A DNA stretch of 64,000 nt from Pseudoalteromonas arctica A 37-1-2 (GCF_000238395.3 NZ_CP011025.1:3286001-3350000); one strand, 5' to 3'; counted from the first letter of the stretch, positions 26,017-35,051 are shown. Translations and numbers: made by a program. The notes: a model not told the origin generated them from the letters alone.

Positions 26017-26946
26017 GTGGTCACTTCTTCTCCTTTTAAAGCATCTTTTTTAGGCCCTCGATACTGGTTAACGTGGGTTGGCGTTTTATTTTTATATTTG
26101 ATCTCTTGGTTGCCACAAAAACTACAGTTGGCGATGGGTAAACAACTTGGCCGCTTAGTTCATAAGTTTATGAAACGCCGTCGCCATATTGCAGAAGTTA
26201 ACATTAAATTATGTTTTCCTGATATGAGCGCAGCAGATCAAAAAGATCTTGTACTCAAAAATATGGAAAATACCGGCATTGCTATGGTTGAGACTGGTAT
26301 GGCCTGGTGGTGGCCGCAGTGGCGAGTTGAAAGTGTATATGGTTCAATCAAAGGTCTAGAGCACTTTGAGCGTGTACAAGCCTCTGGTAAAGGTATTTTA
26401 TTACTTGTACCCCATATCTTGCATCTTGAAATGGCTAGTCGTGTGATGGGATTGAAATGCCAAGGCTTAGGCTTTTATCGTCCTCACAACAACGCACTAA
26501 TGGAATACTTTACAACTAATGGCCGTCTTCGTTCTAACGAATACTTAATTGGCCGAAAAGATGTAAAAGGTTTGCTTAAATCATTAAAAAATAAAAAAGT
26601 ATGCTATTACTTACCCGATCAAGATTACGGCCGTAACCGCTGTGAATTTGTGCCATTTTACGCTGTTCCCGACACTGCAACTACAACAGGTACTCTTATG
26701 TTTGCTGGCAGTAAAAACTGCGAAACTATGAGCTTAATCTCTCGCCGTGACGAAAATGGTAAGTACCATTTAGAGGTAGTACCTGAGCTTGAAAACTTCC
26801 CCAGTGGTGATGATAAAGCTGATGTAATACGCGTTAATCAACGCGTAGAGCTATGTATAAATGCTGCACCAGAGCAATACATGTGGCTACACCGTCGTTT
26901 TAAAACTCGACCTGATAAAAATACCCCTTCTTTTTATAAAAAGTAA
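26017..26946 (+). CDS. lpxL: LpxL-type lipid A acyltransferase (lauroyl/acyl-ACP)
   Basis: A 309-residue inner-membrane acyltransferase aligned along its length with E. coli LpxL (306): FLGPRYWLTWVGV at the N-terminal anchor, MVETGMAWWWP, YLPDQDYG and the C-terminal PEQYMWLHRRFKTRP. The catalytic HX4E motif is HILHLE. It transfers a secondary acyl chain to Kdo2-lipid IVA. Chain specificity cannot be read from sequence. The start is GTG at 26017 with AGAGAG upstream. A TcpQ-domain gene follows after 41 bases. Confidence 0.92.
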   Translation: MVTSSPFKASFLGPRYWLTWVGVLFLYLISWLPQKLQLAMGKQLGRLVHKFMKRRRHIAEVNIKLCFPDMSAADQKDLVLKNMENTGIAMVETGMAWWWPQWRVESVYGSIKGLEHFERVQASGKGILLLVPHILHLEMASRVMGLKCQGLGFYRPHNNALMEYFTTNGRLRSNEYLIGRKDVKGLLKSLKNKKVCYYLPDQDYGRNRCEFVPFYAVPDTATTTGTLMFAGSKNCETMSLISRRDENGKYHLEVVPELENFPSGDDKADVIRVNQRVELCINAAPEQYMWLHRRFKTRPDKNTPSFYKK

Positions 26947-26987
26947 TGGTATAACAATAATAGGAACAAATAAGGTGGGGAATAATA

Positions 26988-27560
26988 ATGTGGTTTTGGA
27001 TTAGACATTTATCATTTGCAGTTGTGTTAATGGCACTCGCCGTATACTTTCTGTTGGGTGATGGTTCTGTATTCGATATAAAAAAATCTAAAAATGCAGC
27101 CGCCGAAGGATTATCACGTTTTTACTCTTCTATTCGTAACCAAGTAAAAAGTAATAAAGAACGAGATAAATTTGTTTTAAAGCTTAAAACACCAGAACAA
27201 ACCTTAGATAGAGTATTGGCTGAACGTGCGCGAACAGTTGATCCTATGCCAACAAGTTGGACTGGAAAAGCTGAACCGAGGCGCTTTGAAAATGGCACAA
27301 CACTTAAAAACGTACTCAATAAATACGCAAAAAATGAAGGTATTGAGCTTTACTGGTATTTAAGTAAAGACTACGTAGTTAAAGATCATTTTAGAGTAGA
27401 CAGTAACTTTACTTCTGCACTTTATCAAATTGGCCGCGCTATAAATGATGACTTTGAGTATGAGGTTTATACTTACTTTTGCCATAAGCAAAGAGCGGCT
27501 GTTATTACCGAGTTACCCTCAGAGTTTGTACGTACAAACTGTTTAAAGCTAAAGGTTTAA
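26988..27560 (+). CDS. Membrane-anchored TcpQ-C-domain protein
   Basis: A 190-residue protein with an N-terminal membrane anchor (about 7-24) and a C-terminal domain of the TcpQ type (PF10671): the segment from about 92, WTGKAEPRRFENGTTLKNVL, through ELYWYLSKDYVVKDHF and the final YFCHKQRAAVI. The domain is found in toxin-coregulated-pilus protein Q and in cell-wall-associated proteins. Here there is no pilus cluster; it follows lpxL by 41 bases and precedes glnE convergently. Its periplasmic role is unknown. Two cysteines (in YFCHK and RTNCLKL) could form a disulphide. Confidence 0.75.
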   Translation: MWFWIRHLSFAVVLMALAVYFLLGDGSVFDIKKSKNAAAEGLSRFYSSIRNQVKSNKERDKFVLKLKTPEQTLDRVLAERARTVDPMPTSWTGKAEPRRFENGTTLKNVLNKYAKNEGIELYWYLSKDYVVKDHFRVDSNFTSALYQIGRAINDDFEYEVYTYFCHKQRAAVITELPSEFVRTNCLKLKV

Positions 27561-27576
27561 GGGTTTACACGTACAA

Positions 27577-27602
27577 AAAACCCAAGCAAGCGCTTGGGTT
27601 TT
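27577..27602. terminator. Bidirectional terminator between the TcpQ-domain gene and glnE
   Basis: AAAACCCAAGC, loop AAGC, GCTTGGGTTTT: an 11-pair stem between convergent genes. Confidence 0.88.
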
Positions 27603-27604
27603 AC

Positions 27605-27634
27605 AATTCAATTCAATTCAATTCAATTCAATTC
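27605..27634. repeat. (AATTC)6 pentanucleotide tandem repeat at the glnE 3' end
   Basis: Six perfect AATTC units in succession. On the minus strand the array encodes the last codons of glnE (GAA TTG AAT TGA) and the stop, then continues past it. Confidence 0.95.
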
Positions 27635-30418
27635 AAAAATACTATTCCAAATATTCGTTACGTTAGTAATATCTTGTAAAAAAGCTTCTCGCGAGATCAA
27701 TTTGCCTTTTTGATCCAAGCTCAGCACGTGATAACACGAGCGATAATCAATATACGCTTTGATCAACTGCTGTTTTTGCTCTTTAGTAATACAGCCTATA
27801 TTTGCTGCATCCGTTAATATTCTTACGTTATCTGAATAAACGGTAAGCTGCTCAAACTCATTCGCGTGTTTAAGTACTAAATATTGCGTAATAAACTCAA
27901 TATCAGCCATACCACCAATATCTTGTTTTAAATCAAATTGATCAATATTTCCCTTCGCTAGATGGTCGCGCATTTTTTCGCGCATTTTTATTACATCGGC
28001 TTTTAACACGGTATCATCGCGCTGTTGGCAAAGAATACTTTTACGAATTTGTGAAAAACGCTCTATAAGATCGTCTTGGCCCAAAATTAACCGAGCCCGC
28101 ACAAGTGCTTGATGTTCCCACGTCCATGCTTGAGTTTGCTGATAGTGATTAAAGCTCTCTAAATTGATAGCAAGTAAACCTGATGCACCTTCAGGGCGTA
28201 ATCGCGTATCAAGCTCATACAAAATACCCGATGCAGTACGAGTATTAAATAAATGCATTAAGCGCTGAGCGAGTTTTAAATAAAACTGGCGAGAATCTAT
28301 CGGTTTTTCACCATTGGTTTGGCTTGAGCCATCATGATTATGCACAAACACCAAATCTAAATCTGAATCGTACCCTACTTCTAAGCCGCCTGTTTTACCA
28401 TATGCAATAACAGCAAAACCTTTGTTTTCATCATCAGTGCCAGGGGGCATACCAAAACGCTTAACGGTGTTATGCCATGCAATATTAACAGCTTGATCAA
28501 CAATCGCTTCAGCCAATACGGTTAAGTGATCGCTTACTTTCATTACATCAAGAACACCGGTTGCATCAGCAGCAGCAATTCGTAATTGATGCGTTTGCTT
28601 AAATTGCCTAAGCGACTCCATTTGCAGTTCTAAATCGTCATGCTCTATTCGTAAAAAATACTGTCTTATTTCATCTTTATAAGCGGTTAATGGTGTCGGT
28701 TTATAAAGAACAGCCGGGTCTATTAGCTCATCCAGCAATATAGGGTAGCGAGAAATATGCTCGCCTATCCATTTGCTATGACAACACAGTAAAACAAGTT
28801 GCTTTAATGCACCTTGGTTTTCGTACAGCAATTCTAAATAAGCAGTACGTGAAATTATCTTATTAAAAATTTGGCAAACCATTGTAAAAGCAGCTGCGCT
28901 GGCATTAAAGTCATTTAACTGGCTCAATAAAACAGGCATTAATTTATCAAGGGTTTCACGCCCTCTGTTACCTATGTTGACCTTAGACAGCCTTAATTTA
29001 AAATCGTTAAGGGGTGTTTGCCATTCATCTCTAGCCTCTTTTAGAAAGCTCACATCACCATGATCCCAAGCACTAATAAATGCACCTTCACAGGTATCTA
29101 GTGGTGCGGTTTCTTCACCAATAACGAGTGCAAACTCGCCGTTAACTTGCTTCATTACCTTTTCAATAGTGATTAAAGTGGCAGAAAAATCAGCTTGTTC
29201 TAATAATAAATTTAAGCGCTGCTGGTTCAATTCATCATCGGGGAGTGTTTGCGTTTGCTGATCGTCAAATATTTGTAAGTACTGTTCAACTTTTCGCAAA
29301 TAAAGGTAATTGCGTTTAAGCTCGCTCGCTTCTTGCTCATCTATAACTTGGTTAAGTGCCAGCTCATTTAATGCTTTAAGTAATGATTGAGTTTGTAAAT
29401 TAGCCTCTCGCCCACCTCGTACCATTTGTAGGGCTTGCACTATAAATTCAACTTCACGAATACCACCAGCGCCTAATTTTATATTATTAGTTAAGCGTTT
29501 ACGGCGAACCTCCTGTGCAATCATTAACTTCATTTTACGCAAAGATTCAATCACCGAAAAATCAATATACCGGCGATAAACAAACGGCTTTAAAAGCTTA
29601 ATAAATTCATCCCAATATTTATTAGGCGTGCCAATTAAGCGCCCTTTTAACATCGCGTAGCGTTCCCAGTCGCGACCTTGTTCTTGGTAGTAATCTTCAA
29701 TGGCATTAAAGCTCATAACCAAAGGGCCACTTTCGCCAAACGGGCGTAGGCGCATATCAACCCTAAATACCTGCCCGTCACCGGTGGCTTGGTTAAGTGA
29801 TGCAATGAGTTTTTGTGCAACTTTGGTATAAAATACTTGGGCCTCAAGGCTTCTGCGGCCACCTTGGGTTTTTGTACTGCGCGGATATGCAAAAATGAGA
29901 TCAATATCAGAGGAGTAATTTAGCTCTTGTCCGCCAAGTTTTCCCATACCCAACACCATTAACGGCATTGCTTGGTTTTGCTCATCAAGCGGCTCACCAT
30001 TTACTTTTGCCACCTGTGCATGCGCCCATTGGTTAGCACTATTTATTAGCATGTCAGCCAGTTGGCTTATGTAATTAATACTATCAGCAATGGGATTGTT
30101 ACAGCATAAATCTAAAAAGGCGACTTTGAGCCAGTACTTTTCACGATATTGGCGAAGTACTTTATGGCACTGCACTTCATCAATGTCAGCTAAGTTAAGG
30201 TTTTTAAAAGGAGAATCTATTGCTCTATTTTGTACTTCGTCTTTGCATAATAGCCAAGTATTTAAATCAGGTTGTGATTCTAAACTGCGCCAAGCAAAGT
30301 CGCTTAATGCTAATAACCTTACAACTTCACTTTGTTCACTTTGTTGCGGGTATAACTGTTCAAAGCGCATCAAGCCAAGTTTTTGTAATTGAATAGGAAG
30401 TTGCTTTACGTTACTCAT
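27623..30418 (-). CDS. glnE: Bifunctional glutamine synthetase adenylyltransferase/deadenylase GlnE
   Basis: A 931-residue protein close to E. coli GlnE (946). Two nucleotidyltransferase domains are visible: the N-terminal deadenylase with GMGKLGGQELNYSSDIDLIF and the C-terminal adenylylase with YGKTGGLEVGYDSDLDLVF; both keep the DxD metal motif. It adds AMP to, and removes it from, glutamine synthetase in response to PII signalling. The start ATG at 30418 follows AGAGAGGA; an upstream TTG at 30421 is unlikely. The C-terminus and stop codon lie in an AATTC tandem repeat. It is divergent from a DUF350 gene. Confidence 0.96.
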   Translation of the reverse strand: MSNVKQLPIQLQKLGLMRFEQLYPQQSEQSEVVRLLALSDFAWRSLESQPDLNTWLLCKDEVQNRAIDSPFKNLNLADIDEVQCHKVLRQYREKYWLKVAFLDLCCNNPIADSINYISQLADMLINSANQWAHAQVAKVNGEPLDEQNQAMPLMVLGMGKLGGQELNYSSDIDLIFAYPRSTKTQGGRRSLEAQVFYTKVAQKLIASLNQATGDGQVFRVDMRLRPFGESGPLVMSFNAIEDYYQEQGRDWERYAMLKGRLIGTPNKYWDEFIKLLKPFVYRRYIDFSVIESLRKMKLMIAQEVRRKRLTNNIKLGAGGIREVEFIVQALQMVRGGREANLQTQSLLKALNELALNQVIDEQEASELKRNYLYLRKVEQYLQIFDDQQTQTLPDDELNQQRLNLLLEQADFSATLITIEKVMKQVNGEFALVIGEETAPLDTCEGAFISAWDHGDVSFLKEARDEWQTPLNDFKLRLSKVNIGNRGRETLDKLMPVLLSQLNDFNASAAAFTMVCQIFNKIISRTAYLELLYENQGALKQLVLLCCHSKWIGEHISRYPILLDELIDPAVLYKPTPLTAYKDEIRQYFLRIEHDDLELQMESLRQFKQTHQLRIAAADATGVLDVMKVSDHLTVLAEAIVDQAVNIAWHNTVKRFGMPPGTDDENKGFAVIAYGKTGGLEVGYDSDLDLVFVHNHDGSSQTNGEKPIDSRQFYLKLAQRLMHLFNTRTASGILYELDTRLRPEGASGLLAINLESFNHYQQTQAWTWEHQALVRARLILGQDDLIERFSQIRKSILCQQRDDTVLKADVIKMREKMRDHLAKGNIDQFDLKQDIGGMADIEFITQYLVLKHANEFEQLTVYSDNVRILTDAANIGCITKEQKQQLIKAYIDYRSCYHVLSLDQKGKLISREAFLQDITNVTNIWNSIFELN

Positions 30419-30495
30419 CAATCCTCTCTTTTATATCATCAATAACCGTACTAGAATGATTAAAACCTAGAAAGGTTAACTTAATTAGGATTACC

Positions 30496-31389
30496 ATGTC
30501 ATATTTGTCTTTATCTAACACTAGTTTTATTGCGATTGCCATTAGTTTTGCGGTTATTTGCATAACTATTTTTTGTTTACGAGTTGTCACTCAAATCAAA
30601 GCAAAACAAGCGCTTAAAGATGAGCTAGCACAACACGACAACTTTGCCATGGGTATTAGTTTTGCATCTGAAATATCAGTTGTTATAGCCACTATGGCTT
30701 TCTTATTTGACGAAATAAGTATAAGTACCGCACAGTCAAATCCGTTAAAAGTGTTAATTATTATTATTCTTTTATTCACTTTTATAAAAGTGGGTCATTT
30801 AATTCACAGAAAATGGATACTTCACAGGTTTAACGAAGAAGCTGCCATACTAAAACAAAATGTATGTGCTGCATTGGTAGATTCAGGCATGCTAATCGCT
30901 AACTGTATTATCGCACTTGGCTTGTACACGTGGACGCACACCCAAGGATTCAGCAACTTACTTATTGCTTGTGTTAGCTTTTTTACGCTTCAGGGAATGT
31001 TTGCACTGGATAGTAAAATACGAGAACACCGTTTTGCAAAAGCAAATCAAGGAGCTTCGCTACAAAGTAACTTTAACCTAGAGAATACATCTATTGGTAT
31101 AAGGTATGCTGGCAAATCAATAGGTTTAGCATTGGCTGTATATGCTGGTTTATCTAGCGCAGCATTTCAAAACGGTAAAATGGTAGAAAACATATTTACA
31201 CTCGTTATGCATTGCGGTGTAATGTGGATACTACTTTACAGCTTAACGTATGTGATAAAAGTTATCTCTTTACCAAATATTGATACGGCTCTTGAAATAG
31301 ACCATCAAGATAATATTGGGGTAGCATGTATAGAGTTTGCTGTTTTTTGTGCTATAGGCTATTTACTTATTAGCATGTTTTCTCTTTAG
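30496..31389 (+). CDS. DUF350 family membrane protein (two repeats)
   Basis: A 297-residue integral membrane protein of about eight segments. It looks like a tandem duplication of the DUF350 unit: 'AQHDNFAMGISFASEI' near 45-60 and 'IDHQDNIGVACIEFAVFC' near 265-282 share the QxDNxxxxxxFA pattern. DUF350 proteins are membrane proteins of unknown function. It starts 77 bases from the divergent glnE with AGGATT as ribosome-binding site. Downstream 83 bases carry a strong hairpin before the next gene. Confidence 0.78.
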   Translation: MSYLSLSNTSFIAIAISFAVICITIFCLRVVTQIKAKQALKDELAQHDNFAMGISFASEISVVIATMAFLFDEISISTAQSNPLKVLIIIILLFTFIKVGHLIHRKWILHRFNEEAAILKQNVCAALVDSGMLIANCIIALGLYTWTHTQGFSNLLIACVSFFTLQGMFALDSKIREHRFAKANQGASLQSNFNLENTSIGIRYAGKSIGLALAVYAGLSSAAFQNGKMVENIFTLVMHCGVMWILLYSLTYVIKVISLPNIDTALEIDHQDNIGVACIEFAVFCAIGYLLISMFSL

Positions 31390-31422
31390 ACCTTTTTACT
31401 AAAATACAGCCATTAAAAGTCT

Positions 31423-31455
31423 GCATTTAAGTAATAATGGTAATTACTTAAATGC
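31423..31455. promoter_or_regulatory. 13-base perfect inverted repeat before the orphan gene
   Basis: GCATTTAAGTAAT (31423-31435) and ATTACTTAAATGC (31443-31455) are exact complements around seven bases. The right arm contains an in-frame ATG, yet the better start with a ribosome-binding site is at 31473, so the hairpin lies in the leader or promoter. It lacks a U-tract after the stem. Confidence 0.75.
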
Positions 31456-31472
31456 AACAAGGTCCTAGCTCT

Positions 31473-31952
31473 ATGCCACTTGAAATAACGAATTACTTGT
31501 TAATTGACATAGACAACGAATTTAGCCGAGCATTTGCCGAATACTATGTAAATAATAATGGCATAACAAAAGCGAGTACGCTTATTGCTGCAGGCAGCAA
31601 TACCCGCCAGTTAGTAAAAATGATGTTTGACGAACTTATTAAAGACTATAGTTATTGCGACCTTGAAAACGAAATAAGCGTTTCTGAATTAATTAACTAT
31701 CTAAAAGAGCATCACGATTTACACGGAGTTCTTTTTAATAGTACCGATTACTTACTCGCAAGCGATAAACAACGCTTTATTTATAACTCGTTACATGAAA
31801 AGCGCTTTTTAATAAGCCTTGATGATACAGGCTATACACTAAGCCTAGTTACTGACGAGACGTTAACGGAACCTTCGCAAAATCACCACGATATAGCGCA
31901 CACACCACAAGATTTAATAGACCTTGCAGAGCAACTTAATAAAAATAAATAA
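31473..31952 (+). CDS. Unrecognised soluble protein
   Basis: A 159-residue cytoplasmic protein I cannot assign. It has no signal peptide or membrane segment; predicted alpha/beta with ITNYLLIDIDNEFSRAFAEYYVNN at the start and acidic runs later (SDKQRFIYNSLHEKRFLISLDD region). The C-terminal 30 residues are Asn/His/Gln-rich (QNHHDIAHTPQDLIDLAEQ), likely flexible. I prefer the ATG at 31473 because AAGG lies nine bases upstream; the ATG at 31452 is inside a 13-base hairpin arm and lacks a ribosome-binding site. It precedes rsmE in the same direction after 69 bases. Confidence 0.6.
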   Translation: MPLEITNYLLIDIDNEFSRAFAEYYVNNNGITKASTLIAAGSNTRQLVKMMFDELIKDYSYCDLENEISVSELINYLKEHHDLHGVLFNSTDYLLASDKQRFIYNSLHEKRFLISLDDTGYTLSLVTDETLTEPSQNHHDIAHTPQDLIDLAEQLNKNK

Positions 31953-32021
31953 TTGCGCACAGCTCCCAGCTTACTTACCATAGCAGTATATATTTTTACG
32001 CTAAGTAATAAGTGACGCCCT

Positions 32022-32756
32022 ATGCGAGTTCCTCATATTTATCAAACATCGAGTATTGCCCTAAACACCCCTGTAACTTTAGATGACGATGCTGCAGGGC
32101 ATATTGGCAGAGTGCTGCGCATGAAAGTAGGCGAGCATGTATCTATTTTTAATGGCGAAGGCGGCGAATACCTTAGTGAAATAATTGAGGTAACAAAAAA
32201 AACAGTCGTCGTAATGCCGTTAGAGCTTAATCCTCATGATGTAGAATCCCCGCTTAAAATTCATTTAGGCCAGTGTGTATCCCGTGGTGATAAAATGGAT
32301 TTTACAATTCAAAAGTCAGTTGAACTGGGCATTACCGAAATCACCCCTATTTTTAGTCAGCGCTGTGGCGTGAAACTAATGGGCGATCGTCTTGAGAAAA
32401 AACACCAACAATGGCAAAAAATTGCAATAGCAGCGGCAGAGCAATCTGGGCGTAATTTTGTGCCAATTATTCATCCCCCCGTAGATTTAAAACAATGGCT
32501 TGCACAACAAACCAATGCAATTAAGCTCACTCTTCACCCTCGTGCTGAGCACAGCATTAAAACCATTACGGTACCTAAAGATGGCGTACGCTTTTTAGTC
32601 GGCCCAGAAGGCGGCTTTACCGACGATGAAATGGCACTAACTAAACAACTAGAATTTGTGGATATTCGCTTAGGCCCGCGCGTTTTACGAACGGAAACAG
32701 CCGCTTTAACGGTCTTAAGTGCATTACAACTTCAATTTGGCGATTTAGCTAATTGA
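32022..32756 (+). CDS. rsmE: 16S rRNA (uracil-1498-N3)-methyltransferase RsmE
   Basis: A 244-residue SPOUT methyltransferase matching E. coli RsmE (243). The N-terminal PUA-like domain shows HIGRVLRMKVGE and FNGEGGEY; the knotted catalytic domain shows LVGPEGGFTDDEM and LGPRVLRTETAAL, the SAM-binding trefoil loops. It methylates N3 of U1498 in 16S rRNA using SAM. rsmE-gshB-yqgE-yqgF is a conserved order in gammaproteobacteria and is present here. Confidence 0.96.
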   Translation: MRVPHIYQTSSIALNTPVTLDDDAAGHIGRVLRMKVGEHVSIFNGEGGEYLSEIIEVTKKTVVVMPLELNPHDVESPLKIHLGQCVSRGDKMDFTIQKSVELGITEITPIFSQRCGVKLMGDRLEKKHQQWQKIAIAAAEQSGRNFVPIIHPPVDLKQWLAQQTNAIKLTLHPRAEHSIKTITVPKDGVRFLVGPEGGFTDDEMALTKQLEFVDIRLGPRVLRTETAALTVLSALQLQFGDLAN

Positions 32757-32810
32757 AATAACTAAAAGCACCCTCATATAAACAGTAACATTTATAGTAA
32801 GGCACAGCGC

Positions 32811-33761
32811 ATGGCAATTAAGTTAGGTATTATTTCAGATCCTATTAGTGGATTTAACATCAAAAAAGACACCGGTTTTGCAATGATGATGCAAGCGCAA
32901 GAACGCGGCTACGAAATTTATTATATGGAGATGGATGATTTATCTCTTCGTAAAGGTAAGTCGTACGCTACAGCGTCTAAAGCGCAAGTGTTTAATAATG
33001 CAGAAAAATGGTACGAGCTTGAAGAAAAAGCCACTATAGCCCTTGCCGACCTTGATGTTATTTTAATGCGAAAAGATCCTCCTTTTGATACCGAATACAT
33101 TTACGCGACGTATATTCTAGAGCGTGCAGAACAAGAAGGTACGTTAATAATTAACAAGCCACAAAGCCTTCGCGATGCTAACGAAAAGCTATTTACAGCA
33201 TGGTTTAGCGAACATACGCCAGACACACTTGTTACACGTAGCCAAAAACAAATTCGTGAGTTTTTAGCCGAGCATAAAGACATTATTTTAAAACCCCTTG
33301 ATGGCATGGGTGGCGCATCTATTTTTCGCCTTAGAGAAGACGATGCCAACATTGGTGTAATTTGTGAAACGCTAACCGAGCACGGCAGCCGCTTTGCTAT
33401 GGTGCAAAATTACATCCCAGAGATCAAACAAGGCGACAAGCGCGTATTGGTTATTGATGGTGAGGTTATTCCGTATTGTTTAGCGCGAATTCCACAAAAT
33501 GGTGAAACACGCGGTAATTTAGCTGTTGGCGGTCGAGGCGAAGCCCGTCCACTTAGCGAGTCAGATTTAAAAATAGCGCAAGCGGTTGCACCAACGCTTA
33601 AAGAAAAAGGCTTAATATTTGTAGGTTTAGATATTATTGGCGATAAATTAACTGAAATTAACGTAACTGCACCAACGTGTGTGCGCGAAATTGAAGCTGC
33701 TTATGATATTTCTATTACAGGTATTTTGTTTGATGCCATTGAAAGAAAGCTAGATAAATAA
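32811..33761 (+). CDS. gshB: Glutathione synthetase GshB
   Basis: A 316-residue ATP-grasp enzyme, the same length as E. coli GshB (316). Near the N-terminus the GshB motif MDDLSLRKGKSYA is visible; ATP-grasp features include LKPLDGMGGASIFR and the terminal VTAPTCVREIEA. It joins gamma-glutamylcysteine and glycine using ATP, the final step of glutathione synthesis. Ribosome-binding site AAGG. It follows rsmE by 54 bases and is followed by a long hairpin and yqgE. Confidence 0.96.
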   Translation: MAIKLGIISDPISGFNIKKDTGFAMMMQAQERGYEIYYMEMDDLSLRKGKSYATASKAQVFNNAEKWYELEEKATIALADLDVILMRKDPPFDTEYIYATYILERAEQEGTLIINKPQSLRDANEKLFTAWFSEHTPDTLVTRSQKQIREFLAEHKDIILKPLDGMGGASIFRLREDDANIGVICETLTEHGSRFAMVQNYIPEIKQGDKRVLVIDGEVIPYCLARIPQNGETRGNLAVGGRGEARPLSESDLKIAQAVAPTLKEKGLIFVGLDIIGDKLTEINVTAPTCVREIEAAYDISITGILFDAIERKLDK

Positions 33762-33780
33762 GTATCTACCTATCGTTATT

Positions 33781-33853
33781 AAAAGCACTTTCGTGTCATA
33801 AATTTTAATATAGTTGTTAACTATTAATTTTTAAACTGTATGAAAGTGCTTTT
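33781..33853 (+). terminator. Long hairpin terminator after gshB
   Basis: AAAAGCACTTTC (33781-33792) pairs perfectly with GAAAGTGCTTTT (33842-33853) across 49 bases, followed by more T residues. The loop itself has complementary parts (TTAATA with TATTAA), so a branched or cruciform-like structure is possible. It can end the rsmE-gshB transcript. Confidence 0.65.
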
Positions 33854-33916
33854 TTAGTTTTAAAAACAAAGGTATGTGCCATACTCAAAGTTCATTAACT
33901 AAAAAGGGTGAAATCT

Positions 33917-34474
33917 ATGCAGTCATTAGAAAATCATTTTTTAATCGCGATGCCGTCGATGCAAGACCCTTTTTTTAAACGTGCTGTTACCTATATTTGT
34001 GAGCACAATGAAGATGGGGCTATGGGCTTGGTAATAAACCAACCTATTGATGTTACCGTTGGCGAACTTTTAGATAAAATAGAAATTGATAACGACAAAA
34101 CTCAAAACGCAGCAAAAGTAAGTGTGTTTGCAGGGGGACCCGTTAAAACTGACCGTGGTTTTGTTTTGCACTCTCCCCAATCAGGTTATTCAGCAAGCCA
34201 AAAACTCAGTAGCGATATTATGATCACTACCTCAAAAGACGTTTTAGCAAGCTTAACTACCGCACAAGCACCTGAACAATTTATTATTACATTGGGTTAT
34301 TCAGGATGGGAGCAAGGACAACTCGAACAAGAGTTACTTGATAACAGTTGGTTGATCATAGAAGCCGATCCGAAGATCATTTTTGACACCCCCGTTGAAA
34401 AACGATGGGAAAAAGCAGTTTCAATGTTGGGCTTTGATATTAGCCAACTCAGCCCTGAAGCTGGTCACGCATAA
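33917..34474 (+). CDS. yqgE: YqgE/AlgH family protein (DUF179)
   Basis: A 185-residue DUF179 protein that aligns with E. coli YqgE (187): NHFLIAMPSMQDPFFKRAVT at the N-terminus, AMGLVINQP, VFAGGPVKTDRGFVLHS and the C-terminal ALGYSGWEQGQLEQELLDNSW-like segment (here ITLGYSGWEQGQLEQ). Function is unknown, though the Pseudomonas relative was named AlgH for alginate regulation. The start ATG at 33917 has AAGGG and suits the family; a GTG nine bases upstream is unlikely. yqgF follows by 38 bases. Confidence 0.92.
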   Translation: MQSLENHFLIAMPSMQDPFFKRAVTYICEHNEDGAMGLVINQPIDVTVGELLDKIEIDNDKTQNAAKVSVFAGGPVKTDRGFVLHSPQSGYSASQKLSSDIMITTSKDVLASLTTAQAPEQFIITLGYSGWEQGQLEQELLDNSWLIIEADPKIIFDTPVEKRWEKAVSMLGFDISQLSPEAGHA

Positions 34475-34512
34475 TAGTAATTTAATCCTTAGCAAACTTA
34501 AACAAGATACAC

Positions 34513-34962
34513 ATGACAAAAAAATCGCTTAAGCCGCAAGGCGAACGCACTGTAATGGGCTTTGACTTTGGCACCAAAAGTATTGGTATTGCTATTGGGC
34601 AAGAGCTAACAGGCAGCGCGTCTAGCCTTAAGGCTGTAAAAGCACAAGATGGCATTCCTAACTGGGACCATATTGCTGTACAAGTAACCGAATGGCAGCC
34701 TGACTTAATGGTTGTTGGCTTACCACTAAATATGGATGGAACGTCACAAGAGGTTACCTTTAAAGCAAAAAAGTTTGCCAACAGATTACATAATCATTAT
34801 GGCATTCCGGTGCAAACACAAGACGAGCGTTTAACGACTGCGGATGCTAAAGCGCGACTTTTTGAAAGTGGTGGCTATAAAAACTTAGGCAAAGGTAACG
34901 TAGATAATATGTCTGCGGTTATTATTTTAGAAAGTTTTTTTGAGTCTAGTTACGGTGAATAA
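34513..34962 (+). CDS. ruvX: RuvX/YqgF, RNase H-fold pre-16S rRNA nuclease
   Basis: A 149-residue RNase H-fold protein close to E. coli YqgF (138). Catalytic acidic residues lie in [24 protein letters not shown] and DERLTTADA, plus the C-terminal [11 protein letters not shown]. Known as a Holliday-junction resolvase homologue; in E. coli it acts in maturation of the 16S rRNA 5' end. It ends the gshB-yqgE-yqgF cluster with a terminator 31 bases downstream. The N-terminus has about ten more residues than the E. coli protein; a start at residue 15 (MGFDFG) is possible. Confidence 0.93.
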   Translation: MTKKSLKPQGERTVMGFDFGTKSIGIAIGQELTGSASSLKAVKAQDGIPNWDHIAVQVTEWQPDLMVVGLPLNMDGTSQEVTFKAKKFANRLHNHYGIPVQTQDERLTTADAKARLFESGGYKNLGKGNVDNMSAVIILESFFESSYGE

Positions 34963-34993
34963 ACAGGCTATATAAATAACCTGTTATATAAAT

Positions 34994-35017
34994 AAAAAGC
35001 GCCAATTGGCGCTTTTT
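34994..35017. terminator. Bidirectional terminator between ruvX and pilU
   Basis: AAAAAGCGCC, loop AATT, GGCGCTTTTT between convergent genes. Confidence 0.88.
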
Positions 35018-35051
35018 TTATATTAAGTATTTATATTTATTACTTTTTAAA

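Noticed and set aside
26988..27560. Pilus-assembly locus suggested by the TcpQ domain.
   Set aside because: No pilin, secretin or assembly ATPase nearby; flanking genes are lpxL and glnE.
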